64,000 nt of DNA from Novipirellula aureliae (GTDB taxonomy: Bacteria; Planctomycetota; Planctomycetia; Pirellulales; Pirellulaceae). Below the pieces are notes generated by a model. The model was not told the origin of the DNA and did no database searches. It worked only from the letters and a program-made list of their open reading frames with translations. Both the position numbers and the translations under genes were made by a program. The stretch spans positions 1 through 64,000 of the forward strand of contig NZ_SJPY01000007.1 in NCBI RefSeq assembly GCF_007860185.1. Reading direction: 5' to 3'. Positions 25,235 through 34,647 of the stretch are shown in pieces (within the stretch, counting starts at the first letter, position 1; every line of letters starts with the position of its first letter).

Positions 25235-26275
25235 ATGTTTGAACTACGCGGACTATCCATCCGGCAACCTTATGCTTGGGCAATTTGCGCAAATCTCAAG
25301 ACGATTGAGAATCGCACTTGGACAACGGACCGCCGCGGGACGATTGCTATTCATGCATCAACAAGTCCTCAAAACGTTAATGAGATGATTCGGGAGTGCG
25401 AACTCGAATTGGTGGATCGCAACTGGTTTCCATACGGTGCCATCATCGGACTTGCTGACATTGTAGACATCGCATCCTATGGCCCCGAGCACGAAGACGA
25501 TCCGTTCGCCTTCGGTCCCTATTGTTGGCGCATGGCCAATGGTCGCTTGTTGAAGGAGCCACTGCCGCTAAAGGGCAAACTAAATCTGTTTAAGATGCCT
25601 GAGTCGTTTCAACGGCAGATTCTTGAAGCCGAGTCGTACGAGGTGGATATTGATTCGGACCCCGTAGCAAGTGAAATCGCTGTGGCGATGGACGGCGAAC
25701 CCGATCCGGTTCTCTGCTACATCGACCTGTTTCATGAATATCAGGCAACGGGTAATCATCGCGACGCCGTCGTGATCGCAGCGTCGCGGTTGGAAGATTT
25801 GGCACCAGAAGAACCAGACGCATTCATCGTTCGTGGCGAGCTGCTTATCCAAGAGGAGAACTACGAGGGGGCCGAAGAATTGTTTCGCGAAGTGGTCCGG
25901 CTCGATTCCCAGAGCATCGAAGGATGGGACCGACTCTTTTATATTTACGATGCCCTCGGGAGAAAAGCCGAACTGCTAGAAGTTGCAGAAAACCTTCTGG
26001 ACATTGCACCAGAGATGGCTATTGTACACGCGATGCATGCATACTCATTCGTTATGAACAATCGTTATGAGGAAGCCGTTCGAGCTTGCGACCGTTCACT
26101 TGAAATGGATCAAGAAAACCCGCTGGCTTGGCGAGTGCGAAGCGCAGCGAAACGAGGGCTGAACGACAAAAAAGGGGCACTAGATGATATTGATCAAGCA
26201 ATTCGGCTCGCACCGGAAGATGACTCGCTTGTCGCAGTCAAAGAAGATTTGCTGTTGGATATGGATAACCAATAG
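25235..26275 (+). CDS. ASCH-domain protein with C-terminal TPR repeats
   Basis: The 346-residue product begins with an ASCH-like fold: LSIRQPYAWAIC, KTIENRTWTT, GTIAIHAS, GAIIGLADIVD and the closing FGPYCWRMAN. ASCH domains bind RNA or modified nucleotides. From about residue 160 to the end there are tetratricopeptide repeats (ALxxL..APEEPDAFIVRGELL, NYEGAEELFREVVRLD, RYEEAVRACDRSLEMD, GALDDIDQAIRLAPED). The fusion suggests an RNA- or nucleotide-binding protein with a protein-interaction arm. GAGAG precedes the ATG. Confidence 0.8.
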   Translation: MFELRGLSIRQPYAWAICANLKTIENRTWTTDRRGTIAIHASTSPQNVNEMIRECELELVDRNWFPYGAIIGLADIVDIASYGPEHEDDPFAFGPYCWRMANGRLLKEPLPLKGKLNLFKMPESFQRQILEAESYEVDIDSDPVASEIAVAMDGEPDPVLCYIDLFHEYQATGNHRDAVVIAASRLEDLAPEEPDAFIVRGELLIQEENYEGAEELFREVVRLDSQSIEGWDRLFYIYDALGRKAELLEVAENLLDIAPEMAIVHAMHAYSFVMNNRYEEAVRACDRSLEMDQENPLAWRVRSAAKRGLNDKKGALDDIDQAIRLAPEDDSLVAVKEDLLLDMDNQ

Positions 26276-26370
26276 CAAGGCAAGCTGGTTGGGTGCATGC
26301 GACGTAAAGCAAGTGTGACTCGCCCCAGGCAGGTTCGGATGAGTAAAGCGACGTTCGGTTCGCCATGGTC

Positions 26371-26754
26371 CTACTCCTTCCAAGCCCCGAAGGCAGCGAA
26401 GCGACTGTTTTTGTGCAGCAGTTCGACGTGGGCGAATCCAACGCGGCGAAGCAGGTCGAGCTGGTACGTCACTGGTCGCGGCGAATCCTCGCGGTCGATA
26501 TATTCAAAGACTTTTTGGCGGTACTCGACGCCGCCGAGTCCCTCAAGATAATCGCCGTAGCGCGACCACATCAATTCGTGGACGGGCACGGTTTCTTGAA
26601 CGACCAGATCGGTGATCCAGAACGATCCGCCGGGACGCAACACCGAGATGACCTTTTCAAACGCGGCTCGCCAATCCTCGTCGTCACGCATGTGGTGCAG
26701 CACCGTAGCGGCGAGCACGACGTCGTAGCTTTCCTTCGGTAGTGCTCTATGCAA
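26371..26754 (-). pseudogene. 5'-truncated class I SAM-dependent methyltransferase
   Basis: The frame encodes the second half of a Rossmann methyltransferase: SYDVVLAATVLHHM (motif IV region), VISVLRPGGSFWITDL and VGFAHVELLHKNSRFAAFGAWK at the C-terminus. Motif I (GxGxG, SAM binding) is missing, and 26755-27000 upstream on this strand gives no continuation. It is therefore a truncated remnant. Confidence 0.7.
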
Positions 26755-27000
26755 GGACGATCCAATGTCTTAGCTCGTACGGCGTCGACAGATCCGGTGT
26801 TTTCTCGTCGTCACTAATGAAGTGATGCGACAGCCTGGTGCGTGGTGACATGAATTCGAGCCAAACTCTCGCCGCATTGCATCGGTCTGCTCGCAAGTTT
26901 GAGTTAGAATCAAGCATTGGCCGCCAACAAAACGACAGAAATCGTGGTGTTGGATGGCGGGATGCGTTTTTTTTAACCCCAAGACATTCACAAGCACCAA

Positions 27001-27129
27001 GATGCGGTCCTAAATGATATAATCGACATCTATCGTCAGACCGGTGACGGACGGAAACACGCCGATCCAGTCAGGGAAGCGACGAATCAGATCGGAAGGT
27101 TTATCGAACGCGAGTTAGAACAAGAATAG
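27001..27129 (+). pseudogene. 3' fragment of a paralogue of the gene at 27141-27494
   Basis: This open stretch ends at TAG 27127-27129 and encodes NDIIDIYRQTGDGRKHADP and then REATNQIGRF. The downstream intact gene carries nearly the same segment (NEIIYDYRRTGDGRKHADP). It has no start codon. It lies 11 bp before the downstream gene, so it is probably the stub of a tandem duplicate. Confidence 0.55.
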
Positions 27130-27375
27130 GAATAACCCCAATGCCAATTCGAGAACACGCAGATTGGACAGAAGCTATTGCGACTGCAGTGAAAGCAGCG
27201 AGAAATGATGAGCACAACAAGAAACAAAAGAACTACGATAGCCATGTGATCATCAACTTCTTAAATATGCACTACAACACAATCCTAAACGAAATCATCT
27301 ACGACTATCGTCGGACCGGTGACGGACGGAAACACGCCGATCCAGTCAGGGAAGCGACGAATCAGATCGGAAGGT
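27040..27375 (+). repeat. 61 bp exact direct repeat (27040-27100 and 27315-27375)
   Basis: The two 61 bp stretches beginning ACCGGTGACGGACGG are identical. They lie 275 bp apart in the same orientation and code for the same segment in the stub and in the intact gene. They mark a recent local duplication. Confidence 0.8.
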
Positions 27376-27494
27376 ACATTAAGCGTCATTTAGGACAAGT
27401 TAGGATCGGAGTCCGGACTTCTTTCCGGAGGATCGATTTATCCGATGGCAGTAATCGAAACGGGGAATGTGAGTGCAGCATCTGGGAAATTTAA
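27141..27494 (+). CDS. small hypothetical protein, tandemly duplicated
   Basis: This 117-residue charged protein (MPIREHADWTEAIATAV) has no recognised motif. The conserved core TGDGRKHADPVREATNQIGR is shared with the upstream stub, so selection or recent duplication kept this part. The C-terminal ~35 residues differ from the stub and may be frameshifted relative to an ancestral end (the stub ends IERELEQE). Confidence 0.45.
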   Translation: MPIREHADWTEAIATAVKAARNDEHNKKQKNYDSHVIINFLNMHYNTILNEIIYDYRRTGDGRKHADPVREATNQIGRYIKRHLGQVRIGVRTSFRRIDLSDGSNRNGECECSIWEI

Positions 27495-27651
27495 TCTATG
27501 GACAAGCGGTGTGGACAAGGTCGCAGTGTCGAAGATAGCCAGCGAACCGTTGAATCATCTAAAGAAGTGAGGTCGATCCCGATTCCAAACCTTGGGTTCT
27601 TTCTAATGAGAAATACTCAATTCATTATATACGAGAAACGCGTGTATTCAT

Positions 27652-27908
27652 TTACAGTACTCGCTCAGGTTGTAATAGTACGAGGTCGCGAATTTCGCGG
27701 GGTTGCTCCACTCTTATCCACCCCACCAGCCAAGCACCCACCAGATGATCTCGTCGTGAAAGGCGAGCGAAAGCACGTCACGCGACGCGGTCGGACGCGT
27801 AAATCCCACGACAGGTGATTCGGGGTCACGGATGGAAATAAGGACGTACGCCGACCGAACGACAATGCCGCGTTCTATTGTAGCGCGACCATGAACCTGG
27901 AACTCCAT
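27652..27908 (-). pseudogene. C-terminal fragment of a WYB-domain regulator
   Basis: On the minus strand the frame gives HDEIIWWVLGWWG, then after a frameshift VEQPREIRDLVLLQPERVL up to TAA at 27652-27654. The intact WYB regulator just upstream ends with DEIVWWVLGWSGRV and VEPAELRDLVLQKL, so this is a broken paralogue placed directly downstream of it. Confidence 0.6.
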
Positions 27909-27990
27909 TATGTGATCTCAACACGAGTAGAAGGCGATAGCAATCAAAGAACCTGCGAAAAAACGTTCCTTACAGCTTAACTGACCCAGT

Positions 27991-29028
27991 TTAACGACGG
28001 ATATGCAGATCAATCGCTTCATTCAACTTCTGGAGGACCAAATCGCGTAATTCCGCAGGCTCGACAACAGTAACCCTTCCCGACCAGCCCAATACCCACC
28101 AAACGATCTCGTCGAGACCGTCGACTGTAAATCTCAACGTAGCGGTCCCATTTGGATGCCGGGCAACCTGCTGCGTTTTATGCCACATCGTCTCCGTCAC
28201 AAGTTCGGCCGCGTCAGCCTTGAAAAGCAGTTCGATGTCGTAGGTTTCGCCGCCGCGGAAGACACTCCACGCTTTGCCGAAGTATTCATCCAGATCGAAC
28301 TCCTCGGGAACGTCGGCTTTGGCATCCAGCGACCGCACCGTCTGGAATCTCGTCACTCGGTATGTCTTCGGCCGCTCGCTCGCTGTTTTTCTCGCGATCA
28401 AATACCAGGCTTGCCCAGTCAAGCAGATCCTCAGCGGATGAAGTCGCAGCTCGATGGTTTTCTCTTGATAGGGGCTTTTGTATTGTCCAGTGATTTGCCT
28501 GCCTTCGATCAACGCCCACTGAATCGTTCTCAGTACCTCGTGGTGCTTGCTGTGGTCGGCAAGTTTTAGGTCGAGTGCCTCCATGATCCGCTGGGCGTCG
28601 GCAAGCATTTCGGCCACTTCGTCCTTCGACGCTGCGGCAAGTTTCTCCGTCGCGACGGCGCCCGCGCCGACATCTAGCCCCTTTGCTCTTCCGACCGTCG
28701 CCGCAGTTGCCTCGTCCAGCAATTCGTCACGAGTGAGCTGCAGCACCGGGAATTTGACGCCAGGCAGCACACGGATACAGCGAGCATCGCTATCGTAAAA
28801 CCAAGGGACACCTGCCAACTCCAACGCATCTAACCGACGACGGATCGTCCTCGTGCTGCATTCTAGCTGTACCGCCAAGGAGTCGTAGTCCCACCGTCCA
28901 CGCCCCAGTAGCAGTTGCAGCAGCCTCAGATGATCTGCAAGCCGCGCGGCCTGACGCAAACGACGCTCGGAGTCGGGGCGTTGATTCTTCATAGGAGTTT
29001 TCGTGCGAGCCGTCTTTTTCTTGACCAT
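27991..29028 (-). CDS. WYB-domain transcriptional regulator with N-terminal HTH
   Basis: The 345-residue protein begins with a lysine-rich tail, then a DeoR-like winged HTH (LLQLLLGRGRWDYDSLAVQL, CSTRTIRRRLDALE). A WYB-type ligand domain follows, with TGQYKSP, LHPLRICLTGQAWYLIAR and YRVTRFQTV, and a WCX-like C-terminal domain ending WWVLGWSGRV. Such regulators respond to nucleic-acid-type ligands and often control defence or DNA-damage functions. Two broken paralogues lie nearby (27652-27908 and 35393-35968). Confidence 0.85.
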   Translation of the reverse strand: MVKKKTARTKTPMKNQRPDSERRLRQAARLADHLRLLQLLLGRGRWDYDSLAVQLECSTRTIRRRLDALELAGVPWFYDSDARCIRVLPGVKFPVLQLTRDELLDEATAATVGRAKGLDVGAGAVATEKLAAASKDEVAEMLADAQRIMEALDLKLADHSKHHEVLRTIQWALIEGRQITGQYKSPYQEKTIELRLHPLRICLTGQAWYLIARKTASERPKTYRVTRFQTVRSLDAKADVPEEFDLDEYFGKAWSVFRGGETYDIELLFKADAAELVTETMWHKTQQVARHPNGTATLRFTVDGLDEIVWWVLGWSGRVTVVEPAELRDLVLQKLNEAIDLHIRR

Positions 29029-29122
29029 AACGAACTATACCAAACGTAAATAATCCTGGGGCGTGTCGCCCGGTTGGTGCTATCGTAGCACCTCGTATTT
29101 CCTAGCGGGGAGAGCAAAACCG

Positions 29123-29593
29123 TCACCTGGCGGTCTCTTTACTGTCGCGAATCCGCTGCTCCATATGCCCGTTGCAGAGGTAGAGACGCTCTTGCCTCCT
29201 TGTATGATACGCAACCCATATCGCGAATACCGTGCAGCATGGATCTCGGTAGTCTGGTTGCCAGAAATGGCAGCGGTTCGGTATCGTGGCTTCCTCGACG
29301 CAGTAAAATTTGCGCCAAGCCGTCCATTCCTCGCCCCGCTCACGTTGGCGTAAACGCTCGGCACGAATCCACTCGTTAAGTTGATCGCGAGAATACGAAC
29401 GGCGAGGAGTGAAAACGGATTGGTTCTCCAACTGTTCCAGGCTGCGGAGAAATTCCTTTGGATCGTTTGAAGGATTTTGCATCAATTTGTGCCTCGGTGA
29501 GTGAAACTGAAGCAATTCTACGATCCGATTTGACAACAGTGGGTCAAAGGATTCTTGGCATTGCGGGGGCAACTTCTGGATCAGTTGCCTCAA
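29123..29593 (-). CDS. hypothetical protein
   Basis: The 156-residue product has no recognised motif. It is basic, with an arginine-rich middle (RRSYSRDQLNEWIRAERLRQRERGEEW) and an aromatic/Cys C-terminal part (HFWQPDYRDPCCTVFAIWVAY, LYLCNGHMEQRIRD). The composition supports coding. It lies between a HAD hydrolase and a WYB regulator on the same strand and may be transcribed with the HAD gene (64 bp gap). Confidence 0.5.
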   Translation of the reverse strand: MRQLIQKLPPQCQESFDPLLSNRIVELLQFHSPRHKLMQNPSNDPKEFLRSLEQLENQSVFTPRRSYSRDQLNEWIRAERLRQRERGEEWTAWRKFYCVEEATIPNRCHFWQPDYRDPCCTVFAIWVAYHTRRQERLYLCNGHMEQRIRDSKETAR

Positions 29594-29656
29594 TTCTGTC
29601 GAACAGTTTCCGTATGATTTCTTCGTGACAGTTTGCGGGTGGGTAGCGACTTCTCA

Positions 29657-30031
29657 CTACACCAACTTTCCGGTTTCCTGGCTGAGCATCCATTTACGAT
29701 CAGCGAAATCGTAGTTTCCTTCGTTGCGAAACAGCATGATGCTCACGCCAGCAGGAATATGTTTAAGCATCTCTGGCTGGTCATCAACGTACAACGAGAC
29801 TCCCATATCTTTGATGACTTCTGCCTTGCCATCGAACCGGTCGACTAACACAACTTCGTCGTAGCGAATGTTCCGTTCGGCCAAGTCATCTATCGCCTTC
29901 TGTCGACCCCGACGGTAAGTGATCACGATGACTCGCCCTGGCCAGGAATGTGTCCATGTAGAAAAAAACTCCGGTGCCTCGGTGATGCAGCCGTCAAGGT
30001 CAAGTCCAAGTGTCATGTTGGTTCTTTTCAT
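29657..30031 (-). CDS. small HAD-like hydrolase
   Basis: The 124-residue protein carries HAD motif I DLDG (GLDLDGCITEAP), motif II-like VITYRRG, and the C-terminal DD motif in YVDDQPEM. It is short, so it has only a minimal cap. The family dephosphorylates small molecules, often nucleotides or sugars. A paralogue with a frameshift is at 34648-35024. The two are 47-50% identical by eye over the shared region. Confidence 0.75.
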   Translation of the reverse strand: MKRTNMTLGLDLDGCITEAPEFFSTWTHSWPGRVIVITYRRGRQKAIDDLAERNIRYDEVVLVDRFDGKAEVIKDMGVSLYVDDQPEMLKHIPAGVSIMLFRNEGNYDFADRKWMLSQETGKLV

Positions 30032-30607
30032 GATTTCTCATTTTAGTTTGCTGCAGAGTTTCGATCAGCGTCTCGATTGTGCCGGATAGACTCATCGGTA
30101 ACTGCGTGGATGAAAGGCAATGAACGGACGCGGCTCTACACGTTTGAATGGCCGGGCAAAACCCTTTCTATGACCAGATGCAACAGCATACACATTGGAA
30201 CGCGTCTTGTGAAAGCGCATCGCTGAGGTCCCCAGGCAAAAGCCTACGGACAACTCATGACAAATGCGTGAGATGGAGAGTCCCGCACCGAACTGGACGG
30301 TTTTTCGCTTGGTTGACCCACTGCTGTCAAAACAGGTTCGTACTATTGGAATCGACGGTCCGGTTCACGGAGAAACGCAGGCCCCGCTAAAGAGAAAGCG
30401 GCTGATCCGCCGCCCGCACGCGTCCGGTTCTGCACTTAAGCATGGCCCACTCGGGCCTCGGGCCCGCAGTAAACATCCGCTGCCGCAGATGCCTTTCGTC
30501 GTGGCCAACGAATACGAGGTGTTGTTATCGCCCGAAAAGATCAGCGTTCTCGGGACCGGACCGTCAATTTTACCCTCAAACGAAACTTACGGAATGGAGA
30601 AATCAAC
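30032..30607. other. no recognisable gene
   Basis: About 575 bp with short overlapping frames on the plus strand that have no recognisable content. The end of the stretch holds GGAGA (30596-30600) that serves the small gene at 30608. Confidence 0.35.
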
Positions 30608-30757
30608 ATGCACACTTTCCAACTCACTCTCGTGCCACACGGTGGCGGAACCCCGATCACGGTCCAGATCCAGGCCTACTCCGATTTGGCAGCTCGCCGG
30701 ATAGCAGAAGCCTCGTACCGCGGTTACATCGTACGGGCCATTCATATGGTCCACTGA
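30608..30757 (+). CDS. 49-residue small protein
   Basis: ATG 30608 is preceded by GGAGA at 30596-30600, a good ribosome binding site. The product starts MHTFQLTLVPHGGGTPITV, then has an amphipathic helix (SDLAARRIAEASYRG) and a short end. Base periodicity and the RBS suggest a real gene. It ends 43 bp before the PD-(D/E)XK gene and may be co-transcribed. Function is unknown. Confidence 0.5.
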   Translation: MHTFQLTLVPHGGGTPITVQIQAYSDLAARRIAEASYRGYIVRAIHMVH

Positions 30758-30800
30758 TGTCTTCCTTTCCCGAAATCCCCTCTCACGCCTAAGCAATCCC

Positions 30801-31850
30801 ATGTCATCAGCTTCCCTGCAAACTCAGCTTCCGTACGGCACCGACGACCTTGATCCCAAAGTTGTTGTCCACCCAGACGATCGCGACCTCATTCGTTGTT
30901 ACGTGCGAGGCTGCCAGCACTTTGTCAGACGGCCAACACGTTACCAGCGTGGCGATATATGCCCGGACCACGGTATCCGCTGCCACCATTCTCGCTACGG
31001 CTCGACGTATTCGTATGCGGACGTCCGACGAAACATTATTGCTTCGCCTGATTTGTTCGCCGAGAAGATCGTCGGGCATCCCTTCAAGTACGAGAGTCAC
31101 CGACTGGGCGCGGAGAACTCTGAGGATGCGTTGAGCTGGAACGTCTTCCGGTCTCTTCAAGAAGCCGGACTGCTTGCCCATGTCGCCAAACTGATGATTG
31201 GCGAAGATCACCCTCAGGAGCCTGATCTGTACCTGTGGGGTATTCGTGTCAGCGACGATTCATTCGAGCCATGGGATCTCTTGATTGCGGCACGGGAACG
31301 ATTCGAGAGCAACCTGCCGGTCGAGCGACCACTCACAGAACCGGACATCGCGCTGCATCTGCCAGGCAAGTACCTGGTGCTGATCGAAGCAAAATTCACC
31401 AGCCCAAATCCGTACTACGAACGCGGTCCCCGCAAGGACGCTCAGTCGTTGACGTTCGATGAGTTACTAGACATCTACTGGGACGCGTCATTGAGGAGTC
31501 TGGATCGTGCGAAGGCTCGCGAAGCAAATCGCATCTATTATCAGCTATGGCGAAATATGGTGTTTTCAGAATGGATGGCGGAGCTGGAAAGTCCAGACAC
31601 CATGGCTTATCATGTCAACTTAGTTCGCGAAAGTCATGAATCACGCAGCGACTACGAGTTCTCTAAGCTGGTAACTGCGGCCTCGCCCGATATGTTCCGA
31701 CGAGCAAACTGGGAAGGTGTTGCCCGTGCTATGCAAGACCATCCGTCGGAGCGTCAGTCACGATTTATCGAGTACATGCACAACAAGACGGCAAAACTAG
31801 CGAACGCGTTTGAGTTTCGTGCAAACAAAGAATGGGATCACTCACAATAA
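30801..31850 (+). CDS. PD-(D/E)XK nuclease-like protein with N-terminal Cys/His zinc module
   Basis: The 349-residue product has an N-terminal Cys/His cluster (Cys33, Cys38, Cys54, His57, Cys61), probably a zinc-binding module. A helix SEDALSWNVFRSL (about 107-119) could supply the Glu of the nuclease fold. The core shows Asp182 in EPDIALHL and Glu196/Lys198 in VLIEAKFT, the PD-(D/E)XK signature, followed by a helical C-terminal region. The family includes restriction and repair enzymes. No methyltransferase accompanies it. A preceding 49-residue protein may be its partner. Confidence 0.7.
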   Translation: MSSASLQTQLPYGTDDLDPKVVVHPDDRDLIRCYVRGCQHFVRRPTRYQRGDICPDHGIRCHHSRYGSTYSYADVRRNIIASPDLFAEKIVGHPFKYESHRLGAENSEDALSWNVFRSLQEAGLLAHVAKLMIGEDHPQEPDLYLWGIRVSDDSFEPWDLLIAARERFESNLPVERPLTEPDIALHLPGKYLVLIEAKFTSPNPYYERGPRKDAQSLTFDELLDIYWDASLRSLDRAKAREANRIYYQLWRNMVFSEWMAELESPDTMAYHVNLVRESHESRSDYEFSKLVTAASPDMFRRANWEGVARAMQDHPSERQSRFIEYMHNKTAKLANAFEFRANKEWDHSQ

Positions 31851-32743
31851 GCCATGCCCACACATTCAAATAGTCACGAGCTGAGAACACCGGAAGCAAT
31901 GGACCGTTTCACCCGCTTGAAGCACCACGTCATCGTGGGCGAACAATTTCAACGAATCCGTCCCGCCGTCGTGGCCGGGCGGATTTTTGTTTTGACACCG
32001 ATCGGCTCGTCATCCTCTGGCTCATCGGACCAAAACTTCATTCGGTAACGCCCGGTTTTCGCGTCACCGATTGGAGGATGGATCTCGTCCTGAAGCCCAA
32101 TTCCGAAAATCTGCGAGCAAAACGGCAATGGAACGATTTCCCGAAAGTGATACCTCGGTTTGTTATTGATAGTCTAGTGAAGGAGGCTAACGAGCGAGGA
32201 CTTTCCGGTCGCCCGAAGGACTGCTGGTACGATTCATCGGTATAGCCAGTTGTGTGGAGTACGTTTCTCAGTTCGCCTCGCGCATACAAGAAACCCAATA
32301 ATTCGCAAGAAAAACCTCCGTGACAGATCGTCGCTATCGACACTTGTGGCAGGCAGAAAGTTGCCCCTCCCTCTTGAGATCTGGTAAATTTGATTTCGTC
32401 GGTCCCATCAAACTCCAACGCAAGATTTTGCATGGAGCCGAGCAATCGCAGCTACTAGACCCAACGACGCGTGTGCGTCGGCTGCTGTCCGGAAAATATC
32501 GCCATAGTTGAGCCTCACGGCTCGTGAAAGACAGGTTCATTGCTGATCGCCGCGCTCCCGCAAGGGAGCGTCGGCTGAGGTGCTGACTTGCCTACCTTTG
32601 GCGAGGCTTTCTGGGGACGCTCTTGGTTTGGCGTTCATTTTTTTGGATCACTGACCCAAGGGCTGTCAGAGCGTCCTTATACTTTGGTTTTCTCCTTGCC
32701 CCCTTTGTACCACTGTCCCAACAACCGCAAATTGGAAAGCTCG
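31851..32743. other. ambiguous stretch between two accessory genes
   Basis: A 64-codon plus-strand frame at 31854-32048 starts 3 bp after the nuclease gene and may be a C-terminal or partner fragment. A 135-codon minus-strand frame covers 32038-32445. Neither has recognisable content, and I do not call them. The ATG upstream of the next gene at 32588 is not preferred. Confidence 0.3.
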
Positions 32744-33613
32744 ATGAAGACGTCACTTTGGGATTATGCAGTATCGCTGGAAGGTAACTCGGAGGCACTT
32801 TCAAAAGTTGCGAGGCTGTTAGGCTTTTTGATTGAAAGGAACTTTGAAGAAGTATATTTGGAAGTTGAAAATCGCGAATGGTATCTAAGAAAAATTGTTG
32901 ATTCTGATTATGTCGATAACCTTAGACGGAACAAAGAGGGATTGCAGGCGTTTGCAGAGCGACTGCTAGTTGTTAAGTATCAACTGCGAGGTTTCTGTGC
33001 GGAATACGAGTTTGACCGCAACTGTAAAGTTGCTTCTCCGTACGACCCAGATCTGGATCAATGGCGCCATTGGATGGCAGTTGTTTTGGAGAAGAACCAA
33101 GTGCCGCACCGCAGTTCAGAATGGCAAGAGTCAACGAAGCTACTAGTCGAAGAATTGACTAATTTAAGATGCAGGCACACCGCAAATTTATTCGACGTTC
33201 TCTCTGAACAACGCGTACTGGGGGTTGAACAAGAACTGTGGAGAATGATTTGGAAGTCACTCTCATCTTGCCCTCCCAACACGAGATCCAGTCTAACTAG
33301 TATTTCGATAAATACTCAAAAAACGATGTCTAAGATGATGACAGAACATCTTGTAAAATGCGCTACAGATCTACTTGGCCTTATCGTGTGGTTCAAATGG
33401 ATTTACTGGAGGCAGGCACGCCTAGATGCGATTCGTAATAGACAGACAAAGAAAGTCGAAGACTGTCTCAAATGGATTAAATCGTATGATAAGTTGCGAA
33501 AACAATATGACTACCCCGATTGGTTGTCAGGAAAAGGGCCCAACGGCGATGACTGGTTGCCAAGCATGCTACAAAAGATAGATGCATTAGAAGCTCAGCA
33601 GCGGTCCTGCTGA
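32744..33613 (+). CDS. hypothetical helical protein
   Basis: I start at ATG 32744 (MKTSLWDYAVSLEGNSEAL) because a GGAA-type site precedes it and the upstream residues from 32588 look non-coding. The 289-residue product is charged and mostly helical. No catalytic motif is visible. It is AT-richer than neighbours, which suggests acquisition by transfer. It is followed by another accessory gene in the same orientation. Confidence 0.6.
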   Translation: MKTSLWDYAVSLEGNSEALSKVARLLGFLIERNFEEVYLEVENREWYLRKIVDSDYVDNLRRNKEGLQAFAERLLVVKYQLRGFCAEYEFDRNCKVASPYDPDLDQWRHWMAVVLEKNQVPHRSSEWQESTKLLVEELTNLRCRHTANLFDVLSEQRVLGVEQELWRMIWKSLSSCPPNTRSSLTSISINTQKTMSKMMTEHLVKCATDLLGLIVWFKWIYWRQARLDAIRNRQTKKVEDCLKWIKSYDKLRKQYDYPDWLSGKGPNGDDWLPSMLQKIDALEAQQRSC

Positions 33614-33677
33614 TGGAATCTCACACTTAGATTGATCAGAAAACGAATGCACGCCCCCACAAAAAAAGAAAAATCCA

Positions 33678-34592
33678 ATGGTGTTTGTCTTGGAAGGACG
33701 GAACGGTTACTTGAGAACAGCAGGTCAGCAATCTGTGAATATCTGCAATGCCGGTGCAAGACCTAGTGAGGGACAAGGACAATGTGACTTTATCATCTAT
33801 TTACAGCACGGTTTCCATGTGACCGACGTTGAATGTGGGAATCGCCACACTATCGTTAATCTTGTTAGCTGGCTTGTTCACTACAAACAGGGACGAATTG
33901 CCAAACAACCGGACGGATTTGTATTGCTTGATCTGGAAGACGTTCGCCCGCCGCGCGGTGTTTTCATACCACCCCCAGTACCACCTGAGCCTCCACCACC
34001 GCAACAAGATGAGACATCCTGGATACAACGGGCCGTTGCGATTTGTGACGCGACGATCAATGAAGTCGTGGAGGATTTTCTCGAAGCACCTTACCTACAC
34101 CGTGTTGAGCACTCAATACATTGCTTGCTTTTCACGGCGTTAGCGAACCATCGGCATTTCCAAGGTGAATACCAGTTACATGAAGGGAATCACACGCAGC
34201 TCATTCACAAAGAGTGGCCCGAGACGATTCCAAGACCAGAGAAAGCGAACCGTAGAGGGAACTTCGACCTAGCGATTTTGTCGCCCGCACGGGTGGCGAA
34301 CGCAAGCTTGGGTCAATTTAAAGAAGGGCGAATAGTGCCGACGATATGCATCGAAGTAGGGCTTGACTACGACTGCTCACATCTCCAAGCGGACGCCGCA
34401 AAGCTTTCAAACAGCCTAAATCGAGCCGACATCAACCGTGGTTATCTAATTCACTTGGTTCGGGAGCAGAATGACGATCCTAGCACCAACTCCTTGCTCA
34501 ATGCCCCAGGTCATGATCGAATATCAACAGTCTACGGTCGGGTTTTCGGCGATCAGCGTTTTTGCAAACTGATTTCTGACGCCAATCAATGA
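33678..34592 (+). CDS. PD-(D/E)XK-like protein with proline linker, unknown function
   Basis: The 304-residue product has an N-terminal ~90 residue domain and a proline-rich linker (about 93-110, PPRGVFIPPPVPPEPPPPQQ). The C-terminal domain begins with a helix containing RVEHSIHCLL and is followed by GNFDLAIL (Asp197) and ICIEVGLDY (Glu226). This order resembles a PD-(D/E)XK fold, but the usual Lys is Gly (ExG), so activity is uncertain. It could be an effector of an unrecognised defence-type module. Confidence 0.55.
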   Translation: MVFVLEGRNGYLRTAGQQSVNICNAGARPSEGQGQCDFIIYLQHGFHVTDVECGNRHTIVNLVSWLVHYKQGRIAKQPDGFVLLDLEDVRPPRGVFIPPPVPPEPPPPQQDETSWIQRAVAICDATINEVVEDFLEAPYLHRVEHSIHCLLFTALANHRHFQGEYQLHEGNHTQLIHKEWPETIPRPEKANRRGNFDLAILSPARVANASLGQFKEGRIVPTICIEVGLDYDCSHLQADAAKLSNSLNRADINRGYLIHLVREQNDDPSTNSLLNAPGHDRISTVYGRVFGDQRFCKLISDANQ

Positions 34593-34647
34593 TTGCAAAG
34601 CAGGAAACGATCACCAAAGGTGAAAGCAATTTGAGAATGAGTCCCCT

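Noticed and set aside
32038-32445. Minus-strand frame of 135 codons
   Set aside because: No recognisable motif, no ribosome binding site and no supporting context, so it is left as part of an ambiguous region.
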